A stretch of 64,000 bases of DNA, taken from the NCBI GenBank assembly GCA_030123625.1, contig CP126121.1, positions 2,334,179 to 2,398,178 of the forward strand, given 5' to 3'. Below are positions 17,666 to 25,480 of this stretch, piece after piece (the first letter of the stretch is position 1; each line of letters starts with the position of its first letter). The translations under genes and the position numbers were made by a program. This DNA is from Nitrospira sp. GTDB taxonomy: Bacteria; Nitrospirota; Nitrospiria; Nitrospirales; Nitrospiraceae. The notes below the pieces were generated by a model that worked only from the letters and a program-made list of their open reading frames with translations, searched no databases and was not told where the DNA came from.

Positions 17666-18352
17666 GTGCGCTCGATCGGCCATGTCATAGCGGTCGGGGC
17701 GATCACTCTGTCGGCAATCTTAATGCTTTCGGCCTGCGTCTCGCCGGTCGAAAGCCTGTGGCCGCCGGCTCGGGACTTGTCTGCTCGGACCATCGTTGTC
17801 TCGCTCGATACCTGGCATGCGATGATCGCGTTCCCGATTCAGCAAGAAGATAGTGATCAACCATCAGTATTCAGTTCCGAGGAAGGTGTCTCCATTCAGC
17901 ACTCACCGCTCAGGACTCCGCACTCGTATGAGGAATGGGGCTACGCCGAGCGCGCCTGGTACTTGGAGGGAAAGACCGGCTTCATCGGGATCGTGCGGGC
18001 TCTGTTCTGGCCGACAGAAGGCGTTGTCGAAGTCGGTCACCATGATCGTGTGTGGGCGGACCGTACGCCGCAACCGCCCGCCGGGCGGTTCGAGTTTCGC
18101 GTGAGCGACGAGGGCTATCGGCGATTGCGCCTACATCTGCGTTCAACTCTATTGATGGAAGAACCAGTGGTCACCTTCGGGCAATCAGCGTTCTATCCGG
18201 CGAAGCGTTCGTACCATCTCTTTCACACCTGCCACCAGTATGCGGCGCAGGCGCTACGCGAGGCCGGCTTGCCGATCTCAGCGTTCGGAGCTTTCAATCG
18301 GACAAGCCTCGTTTGGCAGCTGCGGCGTGCCGTGCAGATTGCCGAGAAATAG
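17666..18352 (+). CDS. DUF2459-family lipoprotein with an internal repeat insertion
   Basis: This 228-residue protein starts at GTG and has a lipoprotein signal (LMLSACVSP). The DUF2459 pattern follows: TIVVSLDTWHAMIAFP, SYEEWGYAERAWYLEG and a C-terminal YHLFHTCHQYAAQALREAG, whose Cys-His might be catalytic or metal-binding. Between the first two conserved blocks (about residues 66-87) lies a low-complexity stretch SIQHSPLRTPHS, encoded by a heptamer repeat element. DUF2459 proteins are of unknown role, probably envelope enzymes of papain-like fold. There is no clear operon partner. Confidence 0.8.
   Translation: MRSIGHVIAVGAITLSAILMLSACVSPVESLWPPARDLSARTIVVSLDTWHAMIAFPIQQEDSDQPSVFSSEEGVSIQHSPLRTPHSYEEWGYAERAWYLEGKTGFIGIVRALFWPTEGVVEVGHHDRVWADRTPQPPAGRFEFRVSDEGYRRLRLHLRSTLLMEEPVVTFGQSAFYPAKRSYHLFHTCHQYAAQALREAGLPISAFGAFNRTSLVWQLRRAVQIAEK
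17861..17927 (+). repeat. ACTCAGG-type heptamer element inside the DUF2459 gene
   Basis: The coding strand reads catcagtattcagttccg, then attcagcactcaccgctc and aggactccgcactc. These are variants of the ACTCAGG/ATTCAGC unit seen in the ATPase gene and the pyruvate dehydrogenase operon. The reading frame stays open through it and yields the peptide SIQHSPLRTPHS. Confidence 0.65.
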
Positions 18353-18381
18353 TCAATGAAGGACCAGCCTTGGAACCTGCG

Positions 18382-19044
18382 TCAAGGTTTGTTCTTTGTT
18401 TCCGACGAGAGAGATCGTTCGCGCAGTTTATTGACCAGCTCCTCAAAAGAACTCTCGCGAATGATTTTCTGAAACTGGCTCCGATAGTTGCTCACCAAAC
18501 TTACGCCGTCTATGATGATGTCGTAAGCCGACCACCGACCATCTCTCATCAAGAGGCGGTAATCCATCGGAAGCGTTGTTTTGTCCGACCGCAATTCGGT
18601 TCTCACTTCCGCATACGACCCTTCGATCCGTTCCGACAGGTAACCCACATCCTGTTTTCGTCCGCTATAATCCTCAATCTTTCCCGCGTACCGATCGGAG
18701 AGAAAACCCTTGTACACCTCGACGAACTCCTTCCTCTGAGTCTCGGTCAGCGGCTTCCAATAACTCCCCAACACTCGCTTCGACATTTCTGCGTAGTCGA
18801 ATCTGCCGGCGGCGATCTCTTCGAGCATATGCCGACGCTGCGCGTGCTTGGTCGGGTTTTTCAGGGAAGGGTCATCGAGGATGCGGAGGACCTGGGTGAT
18901 CGTCTCGCGCACCGCCTCTATCGGGGTTTCTGCACCTTGCAGGAAAGCGGTGTCGGCAAAACACCAAAGAAAAGCCCACGCAAAGGCCGCAGGCCACACT
19001 GAAGGCCTTGCAGCTCGTCGGCCCCTTCCTTGCCGCTGAAGCAT
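18382..19044 (-). CDS. MlaC/Ttg2D-family phospholipid-binding protein
   Basis: This 220-residue protein has an N-terminal hydrophobic export segment (PAAFAWAFLWCFADTAFLQG). The MlaC fold pattern follows: PIEAVRETITQVLRIL, FDYAEMSKRVLGSYWKPLT, FVEVYKGFLSDRYAGKI and the closing DGVSLVSNYRSQFQKII. MlaC carries phospholipids across the periplasm in the Mla system. An MlaA-like gene lies 1.5 kb further along on the same strand, but no mlaBDEF genes are in the window. It could also serve a hopanoid or toluene-tolerance transport set. Confidence 0.9.
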   Translation of the reverse strand: MLQRQGRGRRAARPSVWPAAFAWAFLWCFADTAFLQGAETPIEAVRETITQVLRILDDPSLKNPTKHAQRRHMLEEIAAGRFDYAEMSKRVLGSYWKPLTETQRKEFVEVYKGFLSDRYAGKIEDYSGRKQDVGYLSERIEGSYAEVRTELRSDKTTLPMDYRLLMRDGRWSAYDIIIDGVSLVSNYRSQFQKIIRESSFEELVNKLRERSLSSETKNKP

Positions 19045-19068
19045 GAAGTGTAGATTCTTCTTATCTCT

Positions 19069-19269
19069 TCAATCCAAAACGAACGTCACCTTGAGATCTA
19101 CACGATACAAAGCGACTTTTCCGTTTTCAACGACGACCTGTTGCTCCTTCACCCAAGCCGATTTGATGCCGTGGACGGTCTTAGAGGCTTTGGCTATTCC
19201 CTGGACGACGGCATCTTCAAAACTCGTGGGAGATTCGGAACTGATCTCAATGATCTTAGCGACCGACAT
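19069..19269 (-). CDS. Dodecin, flavin-binding protein
   Basis: This 66-residue protein matches dodecin in length and pattern: KIIEISSESPTSFEDAVVQG, GIKSAWVKEQQVVVENGKV and YRVDLKVTFVLD. The Trp that sandwiches flavin is present. Dodecins form dodecamers that store or buffer flavins in the cytoplasm. AAGGAGGGG lies at the right distance before the ATG. The mlaC-like gene starts 24 bp downstream, so the two may be co-transcribed. Confidence 0.95.
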   Translation of the reverse strand: MSVAKIIEISSESPTSFEDAVVQGIAKASKTVHGIKSAWVKEQQVVVENGKVALYRVDLKVTFVLD

Positions 19270-19563
19270 GATTCCCCTCCTTTTGGATGTTGACTATTGA
19301 ATGTCGATTGATGCGGAGCAAGGCCGACGCCAGGACGCATCGTCATCGGTGGTTCGGCACGTATACGATATCTCAGTGAAAATTGATAGGGCAGGAAATG
19401 AAAGGCGGGAGAAATGGGGAAATCTGCTACAAGTCGTGGTCAAGATCTGTAGCAAAAGAGGCGTACAGATCTCTCGACATTTGAGCGAAACGGAAATCTG
19501 GACGACTTCGCCTCGTTTACCAAAGCAGTCGTTTCTGGGTACCCATAATCCCATTTTAGCTTT

Positions 19564-19579
19564 CTAGGGTATTTCCTAG
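19564..19579. promoter_or_regulatory. Inverted repeat CTAGG-N6-CCTAG, candidate operator
   Basis: CTAGGGTATTTCCTAG is a perfect inverted repeat of five-base arms around six bases. It lies 77 bp upstream of the small winged-helix gene. It loosely resembles the CTAGGGG...CCAGG core of the motifs at 45249 and 47181. No binding protein is known. Confidence 0.3.
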
Positions 19580-19655
19580 TTCACAAGATCCATCCTGCCC
19601 GTCAACATAAATGAAAATGCCTAGTAAGTTTGATCTCTCTTTGGGGGAGAACTTC

Positions 19656-19916
19656 ATGCAAGTTTCAGCGATGATAGACCGCGTCTATGATGCCTTAGAG
19701 CAATTTGGTACCACTTGCTCAATGGAAGAAGTGGTTGGTCTCTGTCCAGACCTGACCTGGAACCAGGTGTATTTGGCAATTGACTATTTGAACAAGACCG
19801 GAAAAGTCTCTGTGGCCCTAGATCCAGATAGGACGTACACAGTCAAGGTTTATCCATCAGCCGGCGAGGGATCTCAATACTCATCCAGACAAGATCATAT
19901 TCACAGTACCGTCTAG
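19656..19916 (+). CDS. Small winged-helix-like protein
   Basis: This 86-residue protein starts at ATG 19656, chosen because GGGGGAG lies 8 bases upstream; an earlier in-frame ATG at 19611 has no such site. The sequence MIDRVYDALEQFGTTCSMEEVVGLCPDLTWNQVYLAIDYLNKTGKV fits a helix-turn-helix with a short wing (VSVALDPDRTYTVKVYPS). It is probably a small DNA-binding regulator. No operon partner is seen. Confidence 0.7.
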   Translation: MQVSAMIDRVYDALEQFGTTCSMEEVVGLCPDLTWNQVYLAIDYLNKTGKVSVALDPDRTYTVKVYPSAGEGSQYSSRQDHIHSTV

Positions 19917-20208
19917 CCACATTACAAATCATACCCCTTATACTTCCCGCATTCTTCGTATGGTGATCGTTTAATTTTCTCAATACATCTTGTCCAAGCC
20001 ACTTGACAGCATATTGGGTCAGGAATAAATTTAGCGGGTCGTCGGTTCCCATAGGTGCCAGGGGCCGAGTGGTTGTCTGACATCAAACCCGGTGGTGTCA
20101 TTCGTCGCAGCTTTGTCCGGGGAATGGTGTCTATTCGGTCTCATCCTTGGGAGGTGTGCTGTGGTGTTCCACTTCGTTGCGTGACGGGTCCGAACGAAAG
20201 GAGTAACC

Positions 20209-20292
20209 ATGGATAGTACCTTTTTAATCTTTGCCGGTGTCATGCTCGCAATCTTCATCGGCGGCATCATCGTGTACAAGAAGAGCGTCTAA
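20209..20292 (+). CDS. Single-span membrane microprotein, copy 1 (27 residues)
   Basis: An ORF of 27 codons starts MDSTFLIFAGVM, has one hydrophobic helix and ends GGIIVYKKSV. AAGGAG lies six bases before the ATG. A homologous ORF on the minus strand at 22779-22859 ends GGIIVYKKSA and has its own AAAGGAG site. The shared sequence, size and ribosome-binding sites argue that both are translated. The topology predicts a transmembrane peptide with a positively charged C-terminal tail. No known subunit family (CydX, KdpF or CcoQ type) is recognised with confidence. Confidence 0.72.
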   Translation: MDSTFLIFAGVMLAIFIGGIIVYKKSV

Positions 20293-20545
20293 TCCTCGCT
20301 CTACCATCTACTTATCTTGTCAGATGGCTCGGCAGGTGGTGAGCCACTAAAGAGAAATCATCACGTGTGTCGAGCGAGAGGGTCTCAGTCTGACTTCTGC
20401 CGAGTGGCTCCGCGTTCTCATGAGAACCTCCGTACTTCTAATAGGTTATCTTCACCGAGCGTCATTGAGCCGTTCGCGGACCGGAGCTGCGGAGACATCA
20501 ACCACTGATGGCATAGGCGAATGAAACTCATACGAAGCCGATGGG

Positions 20546-21472
20546 CTATTCTCGAATCGCCTTGGCTCGCTTCTGTAGGTAGGCATTACGGACCGCGGCA
20601 TAAAGATCCACCGTAGATTCTTCCACACCCTGAAACTTTTCCAAATTCAACGATCGCTCGTTCACGACTTCGGTCGCACGCGCGGCAATCGTGATGAGAT
20701 AAATTGCCAGCCGCTCGTCTATAGACACCACAGTCGGAATGGCATCTATATTATGCATAGTGGGTAGGACCAGCCAGTAAATCGGATTAAGAGCTATATC
20801 TCCTGCATACCCGGCAAGATCTCGAACCGTGTACGGTCCCAGAAGCGGCACCATGATATAGGGCCCGGGTTTGATTCCATAAAATCCCAATGTCTGCCCC
20901 GTATCTTCTTCCGGTGTCGTGAGATTGAACCGCTGAGCCACATCGAAGAATCCGCCGATCCCGACGGTCGTATTAATGAGGAACCGCCCGGCCTCGATCC
21001 CGGCTCCTTTGAATTTTCCCTGAAATAGATTGTTCAGGAATCGCGGGGTCACTCGACTATTGTAAAAGATATTGCTGATGCCGATCTGGACGACATTCGG
21101 AACGACGACGTTGTATCCTTTGGCGACCGGCTTCAGCACCCACCGGTCCAGCTGGCGGTTGAATTCAAAAAATTTGGTATTGAGTGGTTCCCAGGGATCA
21201 TACTCCTCGACCGCTTCTTCACCGGGTTTGGCGAACGGATCGAACGGCTCTTCGGAAGAGACGTCAGGAGCCGGTTCGACAGAAGGGACGGTCTTGTGAG
21301 AGACGTCTGCAAGAAGAACCGGTTGAGCATTCTGTTCGATCTGGGAAGTGAGAGGGGTAGTGGAGCCTTTTTGAACGGCACAACCGGAAAGGAAGATCAA
21401 TAAGATGGTAAGGATTTGTCCATATGCTCTTCCACTGAAGCAGACCGGCCTACACCCAGCTTTGGTCTTCAT
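20546..21472 (-). CDS. MlaA/VacJ-family outer-membrane lipoprotein
   Basis: This 308-residue protein has a lipoprotein signal (ILLIFLSGCAVQKG). An acidic Pro-rich linker precedes the MlaA domain: YDPWEPLNTKFFEFNRQLDRWVLKPVAKGY, VTPRFLNNLFQGKFKGAG, TTPEEDTGQTLGFYGIKPGPYIMVPLLGP. MlaA removes misplaced phospholipids from the outer leaflet of the outer membrane and hands them to MlaC. The linker of about 65 residues between lipobox and domain is longer than in E. coli MlaA. An MlaC-like gene is encoded nearby on the same strand. Confidence 0.94.
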   Translation of the reverse strand: MKTKAGCRPVCFSGRAYGQILTILLIFLSGCAVQKGSTTPLTSQIEQNAQPVLLADVSHKTVPSVEPAPDVSSEEPFDPFAKPGEEAVEEYDPWEPLNTKFFEFNRQLDRWVLKPVAKGYNVVVPNVVQIGISNIFYNSRVTPRFLNNLFQGKFKGAGIEAGRFLINTTVGIGGFFDVAQRFNLTTPEEDTGQTLGFYGIKPGPYIMVPLLGPYTVRDLAGYAGDIALNPIYWLVLPTMHNIDAIPTVVSIDERLAIYLITIAARATEVVNERSLNLEKFQGVEESTVDLYAAVRNAYLQKRAKAIRE

Positions 21473-21743
21473 TCTTAAGATAACCTCTTGAGATTAATGA
21501 AGCGAGCATCGACAATGGGCCCCGCAATGTACCAAAAGTCGAGTCACCCGCCAATCATTTATTTCTGAAACGTTCTCTAGAAGATGGAGCTGAAGGACAA
21601 CGGCCTCGTAATTGTGGTATTAACGTGCGTCACTCGTATCCGTGAGAGGCCATAGTGGACGTCCCGCACAATGCCGGAGCTGCTGACATAGACCGAGTCA
21701 GTATATTGGTTCAGAGAATTCTCTAGTGCCAGGGAGGAGGCCG

Positions 21744-22589
21744 ATGAAAGCCGTCATAGGAGTGGATGGGTCGAAGTATTCGCAATGGGCCTTGGACTGG
21801 CTCGGCAAGATACCGTTTCGGACGGCACCGCGCGTGACCGCAATTCATGCCATGGATCCGCAATCCGTGCGAGCCTCATTCGTCACACAACCGTCCGTCA
21901 GCGGGTACGAGCCGGACAACGGGGAAGCCGTTCATCTCTTAGAGTCTCGAGCCAAGCAGGTAGAAGCGGAGACGAAGCGACGTTTGGCGGAGTTTGGACT
22001 CAAGGGCACAGTGCACGTGGTGCAGGACAAGATTGCACAAGCGCTTATCAAACAGGCGGGGCATAAGGGATTGATCGTGGTCGGGAGCCGCGGGTTAGAT
22101 GCTATTGATCGTTTTGTGCTGGGCAGCGTTTCGACAACGGTCACACTCCATGCATCCTGTTCGGTCTTAATCGTGAAAGAGCCTCCACAAACCCTTCGGC
22201 GGATGTTAGTCGCGACAGACGGTTCTCCATCATCCCAAAAAGCGCTCCAATTCATCGTCAAACAGCTCACGAACAAATCTGACGCCAAACCGCTGATGAT
22301 TTTGCTGGTCCACGTCATGCCGTTTCTGCGCTACACGGTGGTGAAGGAAGCGGGAGAACGATTGCTCGCGCAGGAGTCGGCAAAGCTTGAAAAAGTCGGA
22401 TATCGCGTCCGACAGTTTCCGTGCGTGGGGCCGGCCGCCGAGGAGATCATGAAAGTGGTGAATCGCGAACAGCCGGACCTGATCGTCACGGGAGCAAAAG
22501 GACAAAGCGCCGTCGCGCGCTTTCTCCAGGGTAGCGTCTCAACGAAATTGGTGCACCAAAGCGCCTGTTCCGTTCTTGTCGTCAGATAA
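21744..22589 (+). CDS. Tandem universal stress protein (UspA)
   Basis: This 281-residue protein has two Usp domains, about residues 1-141 and 146-281. Each carries the ATP-binding G-x2-G-x9-G-S motif (GSRGLDAIDRFVLGS and GAKGQSAVARFLQGS). The family binds ATP and modulates stress tolerance by routes that remain unclear. ATG 21744 is preceded by GGGAGGAGG; an upstream GTG at 21726 is less likely. It stands alone, followed by the convergent microprotein gene. Confidence 0.95.
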   Translation: MKAVIGVDGSKYSQWALDWLGKIPFRTAPRVTAIHAMDPQSVRASFVTQPSVSGYEPDNGEAVHLLESRAKQVEAETKRRLAEFGLKGTVHVVQDKIAQALIKQAGHKGLIVVGSRGLDAIDRFVLGSVSTTVTLHASCSVLIVKEPPQTLRRMLVATDGSPSSQKALQFIVKQLTNKSDAKPLMILLVHVMPFLRYTVVKEAGERLLAQESAKLEKVGYRVRQFPCVGPAAEEIMKVVNREQPDLIVTGAKGQSAVARFLQGSVSTKLVHQSACSVLVVR

Positions 22590-22778
22590 GCTCATCATTT
22601 TTGGCAGCACATACCTTTAGCCGAGTCGTTCCTCGCCCCCATAGTGGAGGCGAGGAAGATACAGTTGGAAGGAGGCGCTCGACGAATCGACCGTACCACG
22701 GGGAAGGTTCCAGACCACTAAGGATCCTCCTTCCTCGGCGCACCGTTAGGCCACGGATACTGATTCCTAGACGGAAGG

Positions 22779-22859
22779 CTACGCGCTCTTCTTGTAGACA
22801 ATTATCCCGCCAAGAAGGAGTGCACCCATCACAGTTGCGAATAACCACATCATATCCAT
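22779..22859 (-). CDS. Single-span membrane microprotein, copy 2 (26 residues)
   Basis: The ORF starts MDMMWLFATVMG and ends LLLGGIIVYKKSA. AAAGGAG lies 6-7 bases before the ATG. It is homologous to the 27-residue ORF at 20209-20292, with an identical GGIIVYKKS tail. It lies alone in an intergenic region, convergent with the universal stress gene. Function unknown. Confidence 0.72.
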   Translation of the reverse strand: MDMMWLFATVMGALLLGGIIVYKKSA

Positions 22860-23099
22860 AACAGCTCCTTTCATGAAGACCAACATGAACTCTTGTCATT
22901 GAAATGAGCAACTCTTGTGCTCGATATCGTCCGAAGAAAATCGTCTCGAAAAACGAGGCAGAATGGGAAGTTTCGATGCCCGCTTGTTTCACGGATCAGT
23001 AGAGATGGGGGAAATAACCTCAAGACTGTCTACGTGCGTAGACATTTTGATGCGGAAGCATCGAATGAGACGTATATGGCTGTGAGGAAAACGATGCCG

Positions 23100-24044
23100 T
23101 TAGGCCAACCAGTCACGGGCATGGGGCGTCGACAAGTCTTGATCGGGGCCGATCGGGACGATACGGGTCGGATTGATATCGTCGTGCGTGATGTAGTAAT
23201 GCCGCTTGATATGGTCGAAATTCACGGTCTCGGCGATACCGTCGGTCTGGTAGAGATCTCTCAGATACCCGAAGAGATGCGGATAATCGATGATTCGTCG
23301 GACGTTGCATTTAAAATGTCCATGGTATACCGCATCGAACCGCACCAACGTGACAAAAAGGCGCCAGTCGGTTTCCACGAATTCCGGTCCGAATAAGTAA
23401 CGGCGGGTTGCGAGTCGCGCCTCGAGTTGATCCAGCGCCGTAAACAATCGCCGTGCCGCCCGTTCATACGCCTGCTGCGATGTGGCGAATCCTGCTCGAT
23501 AGACCCCGTCGTTCACGTTTTCGTAAATGAAGGTGTTGAGCTCGTCGATCTCTTGCCGCAGGCCATCCGGGTACAAATCGAGCGGGCTTTCGGTGAATCG
23601 ATTGAATTCGCCGTTGAAGATCCTCATCAGATCATCATCCGAGTTGGTGACGATCCGTTTGGTCGCGCAATCCCACAGGACCGGGACCGTCATGCGTCCG
23701 ATATAGTTCGGGTCGGTCGCTTTATACGCTTCGCGGAGAAACTGAAAGCCGTTGATCCGGTCGAGAGAATGTCCCGAACCTTCGCGAAATGCCCATCCTC
23801 GTTCGTCACGAATAGGATCCACGACCGTCATGCCGATCACATCCTCAAGCTGTTTCAACTTGCGCACGATGATGGCGCGATGGGCCCAAGGACAGGCCCA
23901 TGATACGTAGAGATGGTACCGGCCGGGGGCGGAGGGATAGCCCGAACTGCCGTCTGCTGTGACCCATTTCCTGAATGCGTCCGGTTGGCGCATGAACTCG
24001 CCGGCCGGCGATTGTTCGTCTGGAAATTGGGCTTGCACTTTCAT
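23100..24044 (-). CDS. Glutathionyl-hydroquinone reductase, Xi-class GST (YqjG/ECM4 family)
   Basis: This 314-residue protein carries the Xi-class active site SWACPWAHRAIIVRKLK with the catalytic cysteine of CPWA, then VPVLWDCATKRIVTNSDDDL in the thioredoxin-like domain. The helical domain ends in RHYYITHDDINPTRIVPIGP. These enzymes reduce glutathionyl-hydroquinones in the cytoplasm. The start at ATG 24044 (MKVQAQFPDE) is preferred over the upstream in-frame ATG at 24128 because homologues begin near here and AGGGGAG precedes it. Confidence 0.94.
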   Translation of the reverse strand: MKVQAQFPDEQSPAGEFMRQPDAFRKWVTADGSSGYPSAPGRYHLYVSWACPWAHRAIIVRKLKQLEDVIGMTVVDPIRDERGWAFREGSGHSLDRINGFQFLREAYKATDPNYIGRMTVPVLWDCATKRIVTNSDDDLMRIFNGEFNRFTESPLDLYPDGLRQEIDELNTFIYENVNDGVYRAGFATSQQAYERAARRLFTALDQLEARLATRRYLFGPEFVETDWRLFVTLVRFDAVYHGHFKCNVRRIIDYPHLFGYLRDLYQTDGIAETVNFDHIKRHYYITHDDINPTRIVPIGPDQDLSTPHARDWLA

Positions 24045-24280
24045 ACAAGGTCGCTCCCCTTTTTGAATCAGTATCTCATATCCCCGATCAATGGTGTGTT
24101 GGAAAGGCTCAGAGCACGACTGTCGCATTTCGCCACGACGTCACACGCGCGTGGTGGCAAAAGGCAACCAATATCCGGTTTGAACCGAACAAAACAACGT
24201 GTTTGGAGGGCATGCCCCATGCGAGAAGCTCAAAAGCGGTGGATGAATAGATCCAAGGTCGAAGAGCGACCCCAGGAGTC

Positions 24281-25480
24281 GTGATCGTGACTCAGACCGC
24301 AACCTCATTTCTTCAGTGGGCCATCCATCATCTGGCGGTTTGTGTGATCCTCGCAGGAGGGATTTCCTGCGAGAACAAACCGGCGGATACCACCCGAGTC
24401 AAACCGGACTCGTCTTCACGACCAGGATTCTTGCACCTGACGTCGGAAGAGTTATCGAGGATGCAGCTGGAGCTTGTGCCGGTGGCACAGGGACAGATTC
24501 TTTCGCATCGTGAGTTTCCCGCAACCGTTCAAGCCAACCAAAACGAATTGGCGGAGGTCACTACTCTGGTTCGTGGCCGGGTTGTGAAGGTCCATGTCGA
24601 TGTCGGGCAGGATGTGAAAAAAGGCGCTCTTTTGGCGATGCTCCATAGCGTGGATCTCGGCGTCGCTGAAGGAGACTATCTCAAGGCCGGTGCAAGGCTT
24701 CATGAAGCGGAGCTGGCACAGCTTCGCGCCAAGGATTTGTACGAAAACAAGGCCATCAGCCTGGCGGAATTGCAACGACGCGAGGCTGCTATGAAGACGG
24801 CGCGAGCCGAACTGCGGGAGGCAAAAAACCGTCTCGAACTGCTTGGTGTCCCACCGGAGGAAATCGACAGGCTTGAGCGGGAATTGACGATCAAAGCCAA
24901 CGTGGCCTTGCGTGCGCCGTTCGATGGGCGGGTTATCACACGAAACCTCACGAGAGGAGAAGTGGTCGAAACGGAACAGAAGCTCTTTACCGTCGCGGAT
25001 CTCACGGATGTGTGGGTGATCGGCAACGTGCCGGAGAAGGACGTGCAATTCATCCGCAAGGGTCAGAAAGTCAACGTGGTGCTGGCGGCCTATCCCCATG
25101 CGATCATCAGCGGAATCATCACCTATATCGGAGACATGCTTGATCCGGCAACCCGCACCATGAGCTTCCGGGTGACGATTCCCAACCCGGATCGTCTGTT
25201 GAAACCGGAAATGTTCGCGATCGTCAGTGTGTATATCGCATCGAGCGAGGATGCGTTGAGCGTGCCTCTCTCGGCCATCCAAGACGGGCCTATCGGTAAG
25301 ATGGTGTTTGTTCAACGGGAGGTCGGTGTTTTTGAGGCGCGGGCAGTAAAGTTGGGCAACGAAGAAGGAGACGTGATCAGGGTGCTGGAGGGAGTGAAGG
25401 CCGGCGAGCAGGTCGTGTCGAAGGGGTCCTTCGCCCTGAAGTCCGAAATGGAACGGCACAAGATCGAGCCCTCGCTATGA
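24281..25480 (+). CDS. RND efflux periplasmic adaptor, CusB/CzcB family
   Basis: This 399-residue protein starts with a hydrophobic segment and a possible lipobox (LAGGISC). The membrane-fusion pattern follows: VRGRVVKVHVDVGQDVKKGALLAML (half lipoyl domain), a coiled-coil hairpin about residues 140-195, LRAPFDGRVI (second half) and a beta-barrel domain (FTVADLTDVWVIGNVPEKD). It links the inner-membrane pump to an outer-membrane channel and, in Cus/Czc systems, binds metal. The start is GTG with AGGAG before it. The pump gene overlaps its stop by 4 bp. No CusC-like channel gene follows. Confidence 0.93.
   Translation: MIVTQTATSFLQWAIHHLAVCVILAGGISCENKPADTTRVKPDSSSRPGFLHLTSEELSRMQLELVPVAQGQILSHREFPATVQANQNELAEVTTLVRGRVVKVHVDVGQDVKKGALLAMLHSVDLGVAEGDYLKAGARLHEAELAQLRAKDLYENKAISLAELQRREAAMKTARAELREAKNRLELLGVPPEEIDRLERELTIKANVALRAPFDGRVITRNLTRGEVVETEQKLFTVADLTDVWVIGNVPEKDVQFIRKGQKVNVVLAAYPHAIISGIITYIGDMLDPATRTMSFRVTIPNPDRLLKPEMFAIVSVYIASSEDALSVPLSAIQDGPIGKMVFVQREVGVFEARAVKLGNEEGDVIRVLEGVKAGEQVVSKGSFALKSEMERHKIEPSL

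Noticed and set aside
19270-19655. Overlapping frames of 86-88 codons on both strands upstream of the winged-helix gene
   Set aside because: Neither has a ribosome-binding site, they exclude each other, and the region more likely holds promoters and the CTAGG palindrome.
20031-20279. Minus-strand frame of 82 codons over the first microprotein
   Set aside because: It overlaps the plus-strand microprotein, which has better start signals and a homologue in the window.
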